From UBA8079 sp965205535 (GTDB taxonomy: Bacteria; Pseudomonadota; Alphaproteobacteria; UBA6615): a stretch of DNA of 64,000 nt. The position numbers and the translations under genes are program-made. Positions 1-8,443 of the stretch are shown one piece after another (position 1 is the stretch's first letter; each line of letters begins with the position of its first letter). The notes beneath the pieces were generated by a model, which was not told where the DNA came from, made no database searches, and saw nothing but the letters and a program-made list of their open reading frames with translations. The stretch covers positions 496,001-560,000 of the forward strand of contig CBDBHH010000005.1 in assembly GCA_965205535.1 (NCBI GenBank), given 5' to 3'.

Positions 1-579
1 CGCGAAGTCGCCGTGACGACGCGCGAACTCAACGAAGCCATGGCCCGTGTTGCCACCCCAGTGGGGCACGGACACGCCGGTCAGGAGTTCGTCCGGCCCG
101 ATCGACGGCAACATGTAGGCGAGCGGCCATTCGGCGAACGGCACTTTTCTCTCGCCCTCCGGCCCCTGGACCGTCAGCGTGGCGTCATAGAGCGCCATCA
201 GGCAGGGCAGCTCGGCAGCGGGGTCGAGGTGACACAGGCTGCCGCCGATGGTGCCCCGGTTGCGGGTCTGGAAGTGGCCGACCCAGTGCAGTGCGGCGGG
301 GATGATCGGCGCCTTCGCAGCGATCACGTCATCACCCATCAGGTCGCGCTGCCGGGTCATCGCGCCGATCTCGATGGTATCGCCCCCGTCGCGAATGCCG
401 GCGATGCCCTCGATGCCGTTCAGGTCGATCACGTGATCGGGCACGACGAAGCGCATGTTCAGCATCGGCATCAGCGATTGGCCGCCGGCCAGGATCTTGG
501 CTTCCTCATGGGCGGCGAGCAGGGCCACGGCCTCATCCGCCGTGGCCGGATCGTGATAGGTGAATGGCGCCGGTTTCAT
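1..579 (-). CDS. CoxM-type FAD-binding subunit of a molybdenum hydroxylase (partial)
   Basis: The 193 N-terminal residues are visible and the gene runs off the left edge, so roughly the last third of a ~290-residue family member is missing. It resembles the medium, FAD-binding subunit of CO dehydrogenase/xanthine dehydrogenase-type enzymes, which passes electrons between the iron-sulfur subunit and FAD. Visible motifs are AGGQSL at residues 31–36 (first FAD loop) and a TIGGSL motif near residue 109 (second FAD loop). The start follows a GAGGCGACC Shine-Dalgarno-like stretch. It lies 42 bp downstream of a CoxG-like gene on the same strand, which supports a cox-type locus. True CO oxidation cannot be claimed, because the large subunit is outside the window. 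Confidence 0.85.
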   Translation of the reverse strand, partial: MKPAPFTYHDPATADEAVALLAAHEEAKILAGGQSLMPMLNMRFVVPDHVIDLNGIEGIAGIRDGGDTIEIGAMTRQRDLMGDDVIAAKAPIIPAALHWVGHFQTRNRGTIGGSLCHLDPAAELPCLMALYDATLTVQGPEGERKVPFAEWPLAYMLPSIGPDELLTGVSVPHWGGNTGHGFVEFARRHGDFA

Positions 580-621
580 CGGGTCGCCTCCATGTCCGTG
601 TTTATGTGGTTGCGCATCGCT

Positions 622-1239
622 CTAGGATTTCCCGCCGCGGATCATCGCCCACAGGGCGCGGAAAAACAGGCTGATTCCCGAGATCGCGTTGTCGCTGGTT
701 TTAACTTCCGCGGCCTCGGCCGCCGGTCTGGCCGGTGCGTCATCGGCGGCTGCGTCGGACGGCGCGGTCTCTGGCGCCGCATCACCGGCGGCTCCGATTT
801 CGGCCTCCAGGTTTGTCGCGAAGTCGGAGATGATCTGCCCGGCGATCGCGTCGATCAGGCCCGACGCGCGGCCATACTGGGCAATCGAACCGGTCAGATC
901 GATGTCGCTGGTGATGTCCACCCGGCTGGCATCGCCGTCGGCGACCAGCCTGAACACCACCGTCGCGCTTGCCGCCCCGCGGCCCTTGGTGTCGTTGCCC
1001 TTGGCCTCGACCCTGGCGGTGCGTGCCGTCTCGTCGATCTCGGTGATCTCCGCTTCGCCCGAGAATGTCAGCGACACCGGCCCGACCCGCAGCTTGGCGT
1101 TACCCTTGTAGGTCCGTTCGCCGACGGTTTCCGTGAGCTCGGCACCGGGCATGCAGGGTGCGATCCGCGGCACATCCAGCAGGATACCCCACGCGACGTC
1201 CGGCGGTGCGGGCACCGTAAAACTATTCTCTAGCTGCAT
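622..1239 (-). CDS. CoxG-like SRPBCC-domain protein
   Basis: A 205-residue protein of the CoxG family (carbon monoxide dehydrogenase subunit G, START/SRPBCC fold). Known members help anchor or mature the CO-dehydrogenase-like enzyme at the membrane. Residues 1–150 form the SRPBCC-like domain, with a start like MQLENSFTVPAPPDVAW and the family motif CMPGAEL near residue 30. An Ala/Asp/Glu-rich linker follows, then a C-terminal hydrophobic helix (ISLFFRALWAMIRG) that probably anchors the protein. I chose the start at 1239 because it matches the family N-terminus and has GGGGAG just upstream. Upstream in-frame codons add 21 residues that look unrelated. It is probably cotranscribed with the downstream coxM-like gene. 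Confidence 0.85.
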   Translation of the reverse strand: MQLENSFTVPAPPDVAWGILLDVPRIAPCMPGAELTETVGERTYKGNAKLRVGPVSLTFSGEAEITEIDETARTARVEAKGNDTKGRGAASATVVFRLVADGDASRVDITSDIDLTGSIAQYGRASGLIDAIAGQIISDFATNLEAEIGAAGDAAPETAPSDAAADDAPARPAAEAAEVKTSDNAISGISLFFRALWAMIRGGKS

Positions 1240-1351
1240 CGGGCTCCCCGTCCCACATCGCGAAAATACAGGCGTTCTTGGCGCGCCCTCGTTCAGGACC
1301 ACACAGTAATTTTCTTATTGTGCAATCGCAACCGGCAGCCGGTGTTATTCC

Positions 1352-2170
1352 CTAAATGCCGCCGTCCTGACCGTGCACGTGATAGCCGATATCGCGGACC
1401 GGTTTGTTGCCGTCGCTGTCGACCCCGGTCGGCAGCCAGGCGCATAGGTTGGCACCAGGCGACCAGACGGTCTCGCACGGGCCCGGCACGAAGAACTCGA
1501 CGAAGACGAAGTCGCTGTCGGTCTCGTTGATGAAGGCATGAGGCTCGTGCTGGTAGTTGTAGAGCACGTCACCTGCGCGCAGCCGGTGGGCCGTACCGTC
1601 CAGCATCGCCGTGCCCTCGCCGGCCACCACATACTGGAAATGCTCTGCCCCCACATGGTGATGTTCGGGGGCCGCCGTGCCCGGCGGGTAGGAAATCATC
1701 TCGCCCTTGAAGGCCTTGGTGCCCGCCAGCCCCGGTGTGGCCATATAGACCCGGGTCCGCGCGTCATGCTCCGACTGCAAGACGGGCTCACGTGTCCAGT
1801 CCACAGGAACGAGGTCACCGGGCATATCGGCGATATTCTCGTCGAAGCGTGCCGCGTCGGGCACCCGGGCAAAAAGAATACGAGTGTCGGCATCTCCGGC
1901 CTGGAAGGCGCCGGCAAATCCAAACGGCATATAGGTGATGTGTTTGGTGTCGAGCGCGTTGTCGTCGAGTGAACCGGCACCCTCAAGGACCTGCAGCCAG
2001 CCGACCATGCCATCGTCCAGTGCAATCGACAGCGATCCGCCCGCTGCAACCGCGACATGGTCCAGCTCGATCTGGTCGTTGCCGATAACGTCGGCGGTCA
2101 GCAGCCGGGTGACCTGGCACCCGTCTTGCGCGATTACGTTGGTTTCATCTTCGCGAATGATGACCGGCAT
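1352..2170 (-). CDS. double-cupin domain protein
   Basis: A 272-residue bicupin. The C-terminal cupin (about residues 160–235) carries a clear metal-binding pattern: PEHHHVGAEHFQYVVAGEG followed by a distal His in the second cupin motif (YQHEPHAFIN). The N-terminal cupin (about 35–110) has lost the His cluster and is probably structural. Family relatives include ureidoglycine aminohydrolase-like and dioxygenase-like proteins, but no substrate can be assigned from sequence. GGGGAGG lies just upstream of the chosen ATG at 2170. It lies 112 bp upstream of the coxG-like gene on the same strand; a functional link is possible but unproven. Confidence 0.8.
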   Translation of the reverse strand: MPVIIREDETNVIAQDGCQVTRLLTADVIGNDQIELDHVAVAAGGSLSIALDDGMVGWLQVLEGAGSLDDNALDTKHITYMPFGFAGAFQAGDADTRILFARVPDAARFDENIADMPGDLVPVDWTREPVLQSEHDARTRVYMATPGLAGTKAFKGEMISYPPGTAAPEHHHVGAEHFQYVVAGEGTAMLDGTAHRLRAGDVLYNYQHEPHAFINETDSDFVFVEFFVPGPCETVWSPGANLCAWLPTGVDSDGNKPVRDIGYHVHGQDGGI

Positions 2171-2252
2171 CTCGTCCTCCCCAGGCGATTTGCAACGGCG
2201 CTCCAAGAACGCCTGCGCTTGTGCAAGCTATCAAACAGAATGTGCTGAAGCT

Positions 2253-2339
2253 TGGTACGGGCGGTCGGACTTGAACCGACACTCTGTTGCCAGAACTGGA
2301 TTTTGAATCCAGCGCGTCTACCAATTCCGCCACGCCCGC
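2253..2339 (-). tRNA. tRNA-Leu (anticodon CAA)
   Basis: Read on the minus strand, an 87-nt cloverleaf begins GCGGGCG and ends CGCCCGT-A-CCA, giving a seven-pair acceptor stem (one G·U) with CCA encoded. The anticodon arm is CTGGA-TTCAAAA-TCCAG, with anticodon CAA reading UUG. A variable arm of class II size and a GGTTCAAGTCC T-arm are visible. Class II shape plus CAA makes this leucine. Confidence 0.95.
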
Positions 2340-2486
2340 GCCCGGCTTTTCTACTCTGCACCAGCATCATCCGCAACCAGTGAGCCGCCCCGGGACAACT
2401 GGGTAATGCACCATCCTGTGACCGGCGTCACTTTCAACATCCATCCAACCCCCTACCTATGACCCCAAGCACAACAATGGAGACGG

Positions 2487-2744
2487 ATGATGCTGATTAA
2501 CTGCCGCAAAGCAGCCGGGCTGATCGCTGTCTGGGCTGTGTTTCTGGGAATTTTGACCATCTGGCCGGACACACCGGACGCACGGGCAAAGGGACCCGAC
2601 TTCGAATTCGCCGGTGTCGGCACACCGCTTCTGCTCACGCAAACCGCAGGCCGGGAGACGACCTACAGCCATACCGGCCTGTGGGTGGCCGATGTGGGTG
2701 CCGACGGGACCGTCGTTTACCTGCGCCAGATCAAGCGCCGCTGA
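2487..2744 (+). CDS. hypothetical exported small protein
   Basis: An 85-residue protein I do not recognise. Residues 5–30 form a hydrophobic segment (AGLIAVWAVFLGILTIW) followed by Ala-Arg-Ala-Lys, which reads as a signal peptide with a possible cut near residue 34. The remaining ~50 residues contain no cysteine or known motif. GGAGACGG directly precedes tandem ATG codons at 2487 and 2490, so either could be used. It is followed after ~105 bp by the DedA-family gene, and its function is unknown. Confidence 0.6.
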   Translation: MMLINCRKAAGLIAVWAVFLGILTIWPDTPDARAKGPDFEFAGVGTPLLLTQTAGRETTYSHTGLWVADVGADGTVVYLRQIKRR

Positions 2745-2849
2745 TCGTGAATGGCCAGCCTGCCAACCGAGATAGACAGGCGCACGCTGTCCTGTTACGA
2801 GGCCGCACAGAGCACGGGGATTCACCCCGGCACGCGGGGGAAGAACCGG

Positions 2850-3431
2850 ATGCTACGCGGCCTCTATGACTGGACCATGCGCCTCGGCGCGTCGCCTCAC
2901 GCCATCTGGGCGCTGGCGGCGGTCGCGTTCGTCGAGAGTTCGTTCTTCCCGATTCCACCCGATGTTTTGCTCATCCCGATGATTCTCGCGGCCCGCAACC
3001 AGGCATGGCGCCTGGCAGCGACCTGCACGATCGCCTCCGTGCTCGGCGGCTATTTCGGATATCTCATCGGCCTGACATTGTTCGAGACCGTGGGTGAGCC
3101 CGTCATCGCCTTCTACGGTATGGAGCACGCCTTCATGGCGTTCACCGAGAAGTATAATGAGCTGGGCGCCTGGATCGTCTTCACCTTCGGCGTCACCCCC
3201 TTCCCCTACAAGGTTGTGACCATCGCCAGCGGCGTGACCCAGCTCGACCCGGTCATCTTCGGCATTACCTCGACGGCCGCGCGCGGCCTGCGCTTCTTCC
3301 TGGTCGCGGCCCTGATCTGGTATTTCGGACCGCCGATCCGCGCCTTCGTCGAACGCTATCTGGGCTGGGTGGCGCTCGCCTTCATCGTCCTGCTGATCGG
3401 CGGTTTTGTGCTGATCAAGTTCGTCTTCTAG
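2850..3431 (+). CDS. DedA/YqaA-family membrane protein
   Basis: A 193-residue integral membrane protein of the DedA superfamily (VTT/SNARE-associated domain), YqaA subgroup. The segment FVESSFFPIPPDVLLIPM carries the characteristic acidic residue and the Pro-rich re-entrant loop, and the second conserved loop is FTFGVTPFPYKVVTIASG. Four or five hydrophobic segments are visible, ending in a strongly hydrophobic C-terminal helix. Members act in lipid scrambling or undecaprenyl-phosphate/phospholipid flipping at the inner membrane. The start at 2850 follows GGGGGAAG; the 33 upstream in-frame residues are not family-like. It is probably cotranscribed with dsbB 24 bp downstream. Confidence 0.88.
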   Translation: MLRGLYDWTMRLGASPHAIWALAAVAFVESSFFPIPPDVLLIPMILAARNQAWRLAATCTIASVLGGYFGYLIGLTLFETVGEPVIAFYGMEHAFMAFTEKYNELGAWIVFTFGVTPFPYKVVTIASGVTQLDPVIFGITSTAARGLRFFLVAALIWYFGPPIRAFVERYLGWVALAFIVLLIGGFVLIKFVF

Positions 3432-3455
3432 CTCCCCGCACCCCATATTCCGCCC

Positions 3456-3989
3456 ATGGCCGCATCCGACTTGCACACCACCCTACGCCGGCGTCCCGCG
3501 ACCTGGCCCGCGCTCACCCTGGCCGCCAGCGTCGCCATGCTCGGCGGTGCGTGGAGCTTCCAGGTTTTCGGCGGCCTGCAGCCCTGCACGTTATGCCTGT
3601 ATCAGCGCTGGCCCTACTGGATCGTGATGATCCTCGCCGGCCTCGCGGTACTGGCCGGGCGTCGCCTGGCACCGGGTGGCCTGGCGGTCTTCGCGGCGAT
3701 CAGCGGGCTCGTATTTCTCGCCGGTGCGGGCATCGCCGGGTTCCATGTCGGCGTCGAACAGCATTGGTGGGAAGGATTGTCGACCTGCGGCAGTGGCGGG
3801 CTCGACGACCCCAACATGTCCATCGAGGAACTCAAGGCGAAACTCTTCGCCACGCCGCTGGTCCGCTGCGACGACGTGGCATGGTCCCTCTTCGGAATTT
3901 CGATGGCAGGCTATAATCTGATCATCTCGGTGATCCTCGCGGCGGCATCCGCATGGGCAGCACAGGGTTTCTGGCGAAAGACGGCATGA
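3456..3989 (+). CDS. dsbB: disulfide bond formation protein DsbB family
   Basis: A 177-residue inner-membrane protein with four hydrophobic helices. The first redox pair is C44-T-L-C47, directly before the family signature LYQRWPYW. The second periplasmic pair lies around the STCGSGG and LVRCDDVAWS segments. DsbB reoxidises DsbA and passes the electrons to ubiquinone. The stop codon overlaps the coq7 start as ATGA, so a quinone-dependent oxidase and a ubiquinone biosynthesis gene appear to be translationally coupled. Confidence 0.92.
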   Translation: MAASDLHTTLRRRPATWPALTLAASVAMLGGAWSFQVFGGLQPCTLCLYQRWPYWIVMILAGLAVLAGRRLAPGGLAVFAAISGLVFLAGAGIAGFHVGVEQHWWEGLSTCGSGGLDDPNMSIEELKAKLFATPLVRCDDVAWSLFGISMAGYNLIISVILAAASAWAAQGFWRKTA

Positions 3990-4561
3990 GCGAAACAAAC
4001 TCCAAACGTCCCAAGCAAACAGGCGACGACCGCCTGCCCGGCGACCCGGACCGCGAGACCCTGATCGAGCGGATGATCCGGGTGGACCATGCCGGCGAGT
4101 TCGGCGCGGCGCGCATCTATGCGGGCCAGCTCGCGGTGCTGGGCAAGCAACCCGTCGGCGAGACCATCCGGCACATGGCCGAACAGGAAAAAAGGCATCT
4201 CGAGGCATTCGACAAACTTATTGTCGAGCGGCGGGTGCGCCCCACACTCCTGTCGCCCGTCTGGCATGCCGCGGGCTTCGCGCTGGGTGCGGCTACGGCT
4301 GCCATGGGCGAGAAGGCCGCCATGGCCTGCACCGTCGCGGTCGAGGATGTCATCCAGGAGCATTATGCCGAGCAGTCCGAACAGCTCGGCGAGGACGAGG
4401 CTGAACTGCGTGACCTGATTGACGAATTTCGCGCCGAGGAGATCGAGCACAAGGAAACCGGGCTCGCCCATGATGCAGAAGCCACGCCGGGCTATCGGGT
4501 GATGTCGGAGTTCATCAAGACCGGCACGCGTGCCGCGATCTGGCTGTCGACCCGGGTCTGA
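3986..4561 (+). CDS. coq7: demethoxyubiquinone hydroxylase (Coq7)
   Basis: A 191-residue diiron hydroxylase that performs the C6 hydroxylation of demethoxyubiquinone late in ubiquinone biosynthesis. The diiron ligands follow the ferritin-like pattern: RVDHAGEFGA (Glu38), EQEKRHLEAF (E-x-x-H), a central VEDVIQEHY and the C-terminal EEIEHKETG. Length and motif order match the family. The start at 3986 overlaps the dsbB stop, which fits coupled translation; an upstream in-frame ATG would add 11 residues lying wholly inside dsbB. Confidence 0.93.
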   Translation: MSETNSKRPKQTGDDRLPGDPDRETLIERMIRVDHAGEFGAARIYAGQLAVLGKQPVGETIRHMAEQEKRHLEAFDKLIVERRVRPTLLSPVWHAAGFALGAATAAMGEKAAMACTVAVEDVIQEHYAEQSEQLGEDEAELRDLIDEFRAEEIEHKETGLAHDAEATPGYRVMSEFIKTGTRAAIWLSTRV

Positions 4562-4578
4562 CAGGCCAGCCGAACGTC

Positions 4579-5139
4579 CTACTCGTCCAGCTCGCTATCC
4601 CAGTAGAGATAGTCCCGCCAGCTCTCATGCAGGAAGTTCGGCGGGAAGGCCCGGCCGTTCTCGATCAATTCCCAGGTGTCGGGCTGGCGCGGTTTGCTCA
4701 GCAGGTGCATCCCCGCTTCTTCCGGGGTGCGGTTCGCCTTCGCCAGATTATAGGCCCCCGACGCCGTCACCACATTCTCCCAGGACGTGCGCCCGCCGCG
4801 TGAACGCGGGATCACATGATCGAAGGTCAGCTCGTGAGCCGGAAGCCGCTGGCCGGAATACTGGCAGGTGAAACGGTCGCGCAGGAACACGTTGAACCGG
4901 GTGAAGGCAGGCTTGTCCGCCGGGCGAATATATTCCTTCAGGGAGACGACACTGGGCAGCGGCATCTCGAGATTGGGGGAGCGGATCACCCGGTCATATT
5001 CGGCGACCGTGTTGACCCGGCCCATCAGGGTGGCCTTCACGGCGTCCTGCCAGGGCCAGACAGACAGGGGGAAATAGCTCAGCGGGCGGAAATCCGCGTT
5101 GAGCACGAGTGCCGGACATTGTTCCAGCGCGACGTCCAT
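4579..5139 (-). CDS. HNH endonuclease family protein
   Basis: A 186-residue member of the widespread alphaproteobacterial HNH family. The N-terminus (ALVLNADFRPLSYFPLSVW) and the segment LTFDHVIPRSRGGRTSWENV are diagnostic, the latter supplying the Asp-His and Asn of the ββα-metal site. Many homologues carry two CxxC zinc pairs around this motif. Here the first is reduced to CQYSG and the second reads TASGAYNLAK, so a structural zinc knuckle looks absent. The gene is monocistronic and convergent with coq7. Its cellular role is not established. Confidence 0.85.
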   Translation of the reverse strand: MDVALEQCPALVLNADFRPLSYFPLSVWPWQDAVKATLMGRVNTVAEYDRVIRSPNLEMPLPSVVSLKEYIRPADKPAFTRFNVFLRDRFTCQYSGQRLPAHELTFDHVIPRSRGGRTSWENVVTASGAYNLAKANRTPEEAGMHLLSKPRQPDTWELIENGRAFPPNFLHESWRDYLYWDSELDE

Positions 5140-5255
5140 CGATCCCCTCCCGGATGTAACTCTCAGTGGGCCAGTTCAAAGACTAAGCAACAAACTCCGA
5201 TTCCGCACAAAACTCTGTCCGCCAACTGTCCCACCTGCCCGCCCGATTGTCCAAT

Positions 5256-5918
5256 TCAGCTAGTCGCAAACACCCGGCCCAGAAGCACGACCGCGCGGCC
5301 CACCCCGTCATCATCGATGCCGTGACCCAGCCCCGGCCGCGAAACAGCTTCAACATTCACCCCCGCGTCGCGCAGCGTCGATTCCGCCATCCCGAGTGCA
5401 GCGTGGGGCACGATCTCGTCGGCCTCGCCATGCACGAGCAAAACCGGCGGGCGAACGGTGATTTCCTCGGCGAGGCTGTCGGCTGCCGCGAGCATGCCCG
5501 AGTAACCGAGCACCGCGGCGGGTGCTGCCGCGCGGCGCATCCCGATATGCAGCGCCATCATGCAGCCCTGGCTGAAGCCGAACAGTGCCAGGTCGGCGTC
5601 GGTCAGGCCGAGGCGCTGCAGATGATGATCGAGAAACGCGTCGATCGCCGGGGCGACGCTGCGCACGCCGGCGGCGATATTCTCGGGCGAACGATCCGTC
5701 AGGCTGAACCATTGCAGGCCAAACGGCGCCCCCTCGCAGGGATCGGGCGCATCCGGCGCCAGAAACAGCGCGTCGGGCAGATCGCCGGCGAGCATCGGCG
5801 CCAGGCCGATCAGGTCGTTGCCGTCCGCGCCGCGGCCATGCAGCAGCACGACCAGCTGTTTGGGCGGATTGCCCGAGGCGGGGCCGTAGCTCGGTCCGGT
5901 GAGTTGCGGTTCGGTCAT
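5256..5918 (-). CDS. alpha/beta hydrolase, phospholipase/carboxylesterase family
   Basis: A 220-residue serine hydrolase of the carboxylesterase 2 family. The oxyanion region LVVLLHGRGADGNDLIGLA is near the N-terminus. The nucleophile elbow is GFSQGC, the catalytic Asp lies in HGEADEIVP and the His in GLGHGID. Such enzymes hydrolyse short-chain esters or lysophospholipids in the cytoplasm. I prefer the ATG at 5918 because GGAG lies six bases upstream; an ATG two codons earlier is possible. The downstream intergenic stretch to 5139 holds nothing I recognise. Confidence 0.88.
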   Translation of the reverse strand: MTEPQLTGPSYGPASGNPPKQLVVLLHGRGADGNDLIGLAPMLAGDLPDALFLAPDAPDPCEGAPFGLQWFSLTDRSPENIAAGVRSVAPAIDAFLDHHLQRLGLTDADLALFGFSQGCMMALHIGMRRAAAPAAVLGYSGMLAAADSLAEEITVRPPVLLVHGEADEIVPHAALGMAESTLRDAGVNVEAVSRPGLGHGIDDDGVGRAVVLLGRVFATS

Positions 5919-5949
5919 TGTCATCTCCACGCCATTCGGGTTCGGCCCA

Positions 5950-6564
5950 TCATATCGCTTCGATGTGATAGGCGTGCCAAAGAAGTCGCGCCGCGGCACT
6001 GCGCCAGGGGCGCCAACGTTCGGCCTCGTCGCGCAACTGACCCGGCGTCCAGCGCGTGCCGTCGCCCAGATGGGTGCCCGCCGATGCGACCAGCGCCAGA
6101 TCGTCGGCCGGCATGATGTCCGTGCGCCCGAGCGCGAACAGGAGATAGCATTCCGCGCTCCACCGCCCGATGCCCTTGAGCTCGACGAGCGCCGCAATCG
6201 CGGTCTCGTCATCCTGTTTGCGCAGCGCGTCGAGGTTCAGCCCGCCCGAGACCACCGCCTCCGCCAGGCCGCGGCCATAGGCCACTTTCTGGCGGCTGAG
6301 CCCGTGGGTGCGCAGATCCTCGTCGTCCTGGACGATGAACGCCGCCGGATCCCTGGTAATTCCCGCCGCCTCCATGCGCTTCCAGATGGCCGCGGCCGCA
6401 TGGGTCGAGAGCTGTTGACCGACGATCACCCGCAGCAGGGTGGCAAATCCCGGCGGGCGGGCGCGCGGGCCCGGTGTGCCGGCGCGTGACCACAGCTCGC
6501 CCATGCGCGGATCGAGCGCCGCAAGTTCTTCCAGCCCGGCCTCTAGCCGTTTGCGTGTTTTCAT
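5950..6564 (-). CDS. DNA-3-methyladenine glycosylase (AlkA-like, HhH-GPD)
   Basis: A 204-residue base-excision repair glycosylase that removes alkylated purines. The HhH-GPD core is visible: VIVGQQLSTHAA, then the helix-hairpin-helix LKGIGRWSAECYLLFALGR and the catalytic Asp in MPADDLAL. It lacks the N-terminal TBP-like domain of E. coli AlkA, as is usual for the short bacterial/yeast MAG-type enzymes. The start codon lies ~80 bp from the divergent gluQ gene. Substrate range cannot be told from sequence. Confidence 0.88.
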   Translation of the reverse strand: MKTRKRLEAGLEELAALDPRMGELWSRAGTPGPRARPPGFATLLRVIVGQQLSTHAAAAIWKRMEAAGITRDPAAFIVQDDEDLRTHGLSRQKVAYGRGLAEAVVSGGLNLDALRKQDDETAIAALVELKGIGRWSAECYLLFALGRTDIMPADDLALVASAGTHLGDGTRWTPGQLRDEAERWRPWRSAAARLLWHAYHIEAI

Positions 6565-6647
6565 CGAATCATCACCTTATCAACGCTCGCGCATTGACCC
6601 CGATTGGCGCGCCAAGATCAACCCGGACTCCCGATGAACCCTGTCTC

Positions 6648-7553
6648 ATGAGTAACGCCAGCCCCGCCGAAACGCTCACCACCCGGTTCGCACCGTCGCC
6701 GACCGGCCTGCTGCACCTGGGTCACGCCTATTCCGCGCTGTTCGCCGGGCGTCTCGCACATGCGGCCGAGGGCCGGTTCATCCTGCGCATCGAGGATATC
6801 GATCCGGGCCGTTGTCGCCCGGAATTCGAGGACGCGATCATCGAGGACATGGCCTGGCTGGGCCTGGAATGGACCCAGCCGGTGTGGCGTCAGTCGGAGC
6901 GCATGGATGAATACGCCGCCGCGCTCGACAGGTTGAACGAGTTGGACCTGCTCTATCCGTGTTTCTGCACCCGCAAGGATATTGCCGCGGAAATCAGCCG
7001 GTCCGGGGCAGCGCCGCATCTCGACCATGACGGGCCTGACGGTCCCGTGTATCCCGGAATCTGCAAATCACTCGACGCAGAGACCCGCGCGGCAAGGATC
7101 GCCGACGGCGAGCCTCACGCCCTGCGCCTCGACATGGACGCCGCGATCGCCCGGGCCGGCACGCTTACCTGGCACGACCGGTCACGGGGCGAACAGACAG
7201 CGGAACCGGAACTTTTCGGCGACGTCGTGCTGGCCCGCAAGGACGTGGCGACCAGCTACCATTTGGCCGTGACCGTCGATGATGCGGCCCAAGGCGTCAC
7301 CCTGGTGACCCGCGGCACGGATCTTTTCGCCGCGACCCACATCCACCGCCTGCTCCAGGCGCTGCTCGGCCTCGACGTGCCCGAATGGCACCACACCCCC
7401 CTGCTGGCGAACAGCGACGGGGAGCGGCTGGCCAAGCGCGACAAGGCCTTCACTTTGCGCGCCATGCGGGAGGCCGGCACCGACCCGGATGAAATCTGGG
7501 CGATGGCGATCCGCCAGATCGCCCGGGGGGCGGCGAGCGCCAACGAACTGTAG
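6648..7553 (+). CDS. gluQ: tRNA glutamyl-Q(34) synthetase GluQRS
   Basis: A 301-residue truncated relative of glutamyl-tRNA synthetase that charges glutamate onto queuosine 34 of tRNA-Asp. The class I signature FAPSPTGLLHLGHAYSALF is at the N-terminus, a KMSKS-like KRDKAFTLR is near the C-terminus, and CFCTRKDI plus VYPGIC form the zinc-site region. The anticodon-binding domain of GluRS is absent, which together with length identifies GluQRS. I chose the ATG at 6648 because it directly precedes the conserved N-terminus; longer in-frame extensions look non-coding. Confidence 0.93.
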   Translation: MSNASPAETLTTRFAPSPTGLLHLGHAYSALFAGRLAHAAEGRFILRIEDIDPGRCRPEFEDAIIEDMAWLGLEWTQPVWRQSERMDEYAAALDRLNELDLLYPCFCTRKDIAAEISRSGAAPHLDHDGPDGPVYPGICKSLDAETRAARIADGEPHALRLDMDAAIARAGTLTWHDRSRGEQTAEPELFGDVVLARKDVATSYHLAVTVDDAAQGVTLVTRGTDLFAATHIHRLLQALLGLDVPEWHHTPLLANSDGERLAKRDKAFTLRAMREAGTDPDEIWAMAIRQIARGAASANEL

Positions 7554-7566
7554 TAACGGGGTTTCG

Positions 7567-8418
7567 TCAGGCCCAGGCGCGAAGACCGTAGACCAGGCGC
7601 GCATAGTCGGGATGCTCGGGCGCGATCAGCCCGTGACGGATCGCGAAATCGATGATCACCAGATTGACGTTGAACTTGAACTCGTCGGTCTCGTCGATCA
7701 CCCGAAGCGCCTGCTGCACCGGCCATTTCACGAAGCCGCTGACCTCGCCATCGGTGTTCACGGGCTCGAAATCCGCCGGCAGCTTGAGGTCATAGACGAA
7801 CAGCATGTCGCGCCGGATGCCTCTCTGGGTGTCGAGGGTATAGGTGATCACCCCGGCGGGCCGGGCCGTCTGCGCCAGATCTTCAGGCACCGAGGCTTCC
7901 TCGGCGGCTTCCTTGACCACGTTCTCCGCCAGGCTCAGTCCCACCGGCAGGCCGCCCGCGACCATATTGTCGAGCTTGCCGGGCGCCACCTCGCGGTTCT
8001 TGGACCGCACGCCGATCCACAGTTGGGGGCCATCCGGGGCATCCACGTAACCGTTCACATGAACCCCGTAGGAAACAATTCCGAAGGATTCGAGCCAGGC
8101 CCGGTCGATCCGCATAAGGATCTCGCCGCCGAATTTCTCCGACACCGGGCAGAGCTCCTTGCGGTTGCGCGGCAGTGCCTGTTTCACGACCAGCGCGGCA
8201 CCGGCCTCGGCCAGGGCGCGTGAACGTTCCTCCACATCCTTGATGCGTTCGAGGATCGCCACCTCGCTATCGGTGACCTTGAAGTAGTGCCCCCAGCGGG
8301 TCATCAGCTCCGCGAGGTCGCGGCGTACCCAGCCGACCTGCACCCCGCCCACGCTGAACGGCAGCCTGCCGTCGAAGCTGTGGGCGTTGCACGCCACGAT
8401 ATGATCGTAGAGACCCAT
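7567..8418 (-). CDS. Nudix hydrolase with N-terminal DUF4743
   Basis: A 283-residue two-domain protein. Residues 1–115 match the DUF4743 region typical of this family (HIVACNAHSF…GVQVGWVRR). Residues 120–260 are Nudix-like, with the box spanning GGLPVGLSLAENVVKEAAEE. The family resembles plant/yeast thiamine-pyrophosphate-type Nudix enzymes that clear damaged thiamine diphosphates, but the substrate here is inferred only by family. It converges on gluQ with 13 bp between stops. Confidence 0.85.
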   Translation of the reverse strand: MGLYDHIVACNAHSFDGRLPFSVGGVQVGWVRRDLAELMTRWGHYFKVTDSEVAILERIKDVEERSRALAEAGAALVVKQALPRNRKELCPVSEKFGGEILMRIDRAWLESFGIVSYGVHVNGYVDAPDGPQLWIGVRSKNREVAPGKLDNMVAGGLPVGLSLAENVVKEAAEEASVPEDLAQTARPAGVITYTLDTQRGIRRDMLFVYDLKLPADFEPVNTDGEVSGFVKWPVQQALRVIDETDEFKFNVNLVIIDFAIRHGLIAPEHPDYARLVYGLRAWA

Positions 8419-8443
8419 TGCCGCCTACCCGCACCGACTGGGA

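Noticed and set aside
13..1233. Long plus-strand open frame over the cox-like genes
   Set aside because: It is the antisense shadow of the coxM and coxG genes, which have clear motifs on the minus strand.
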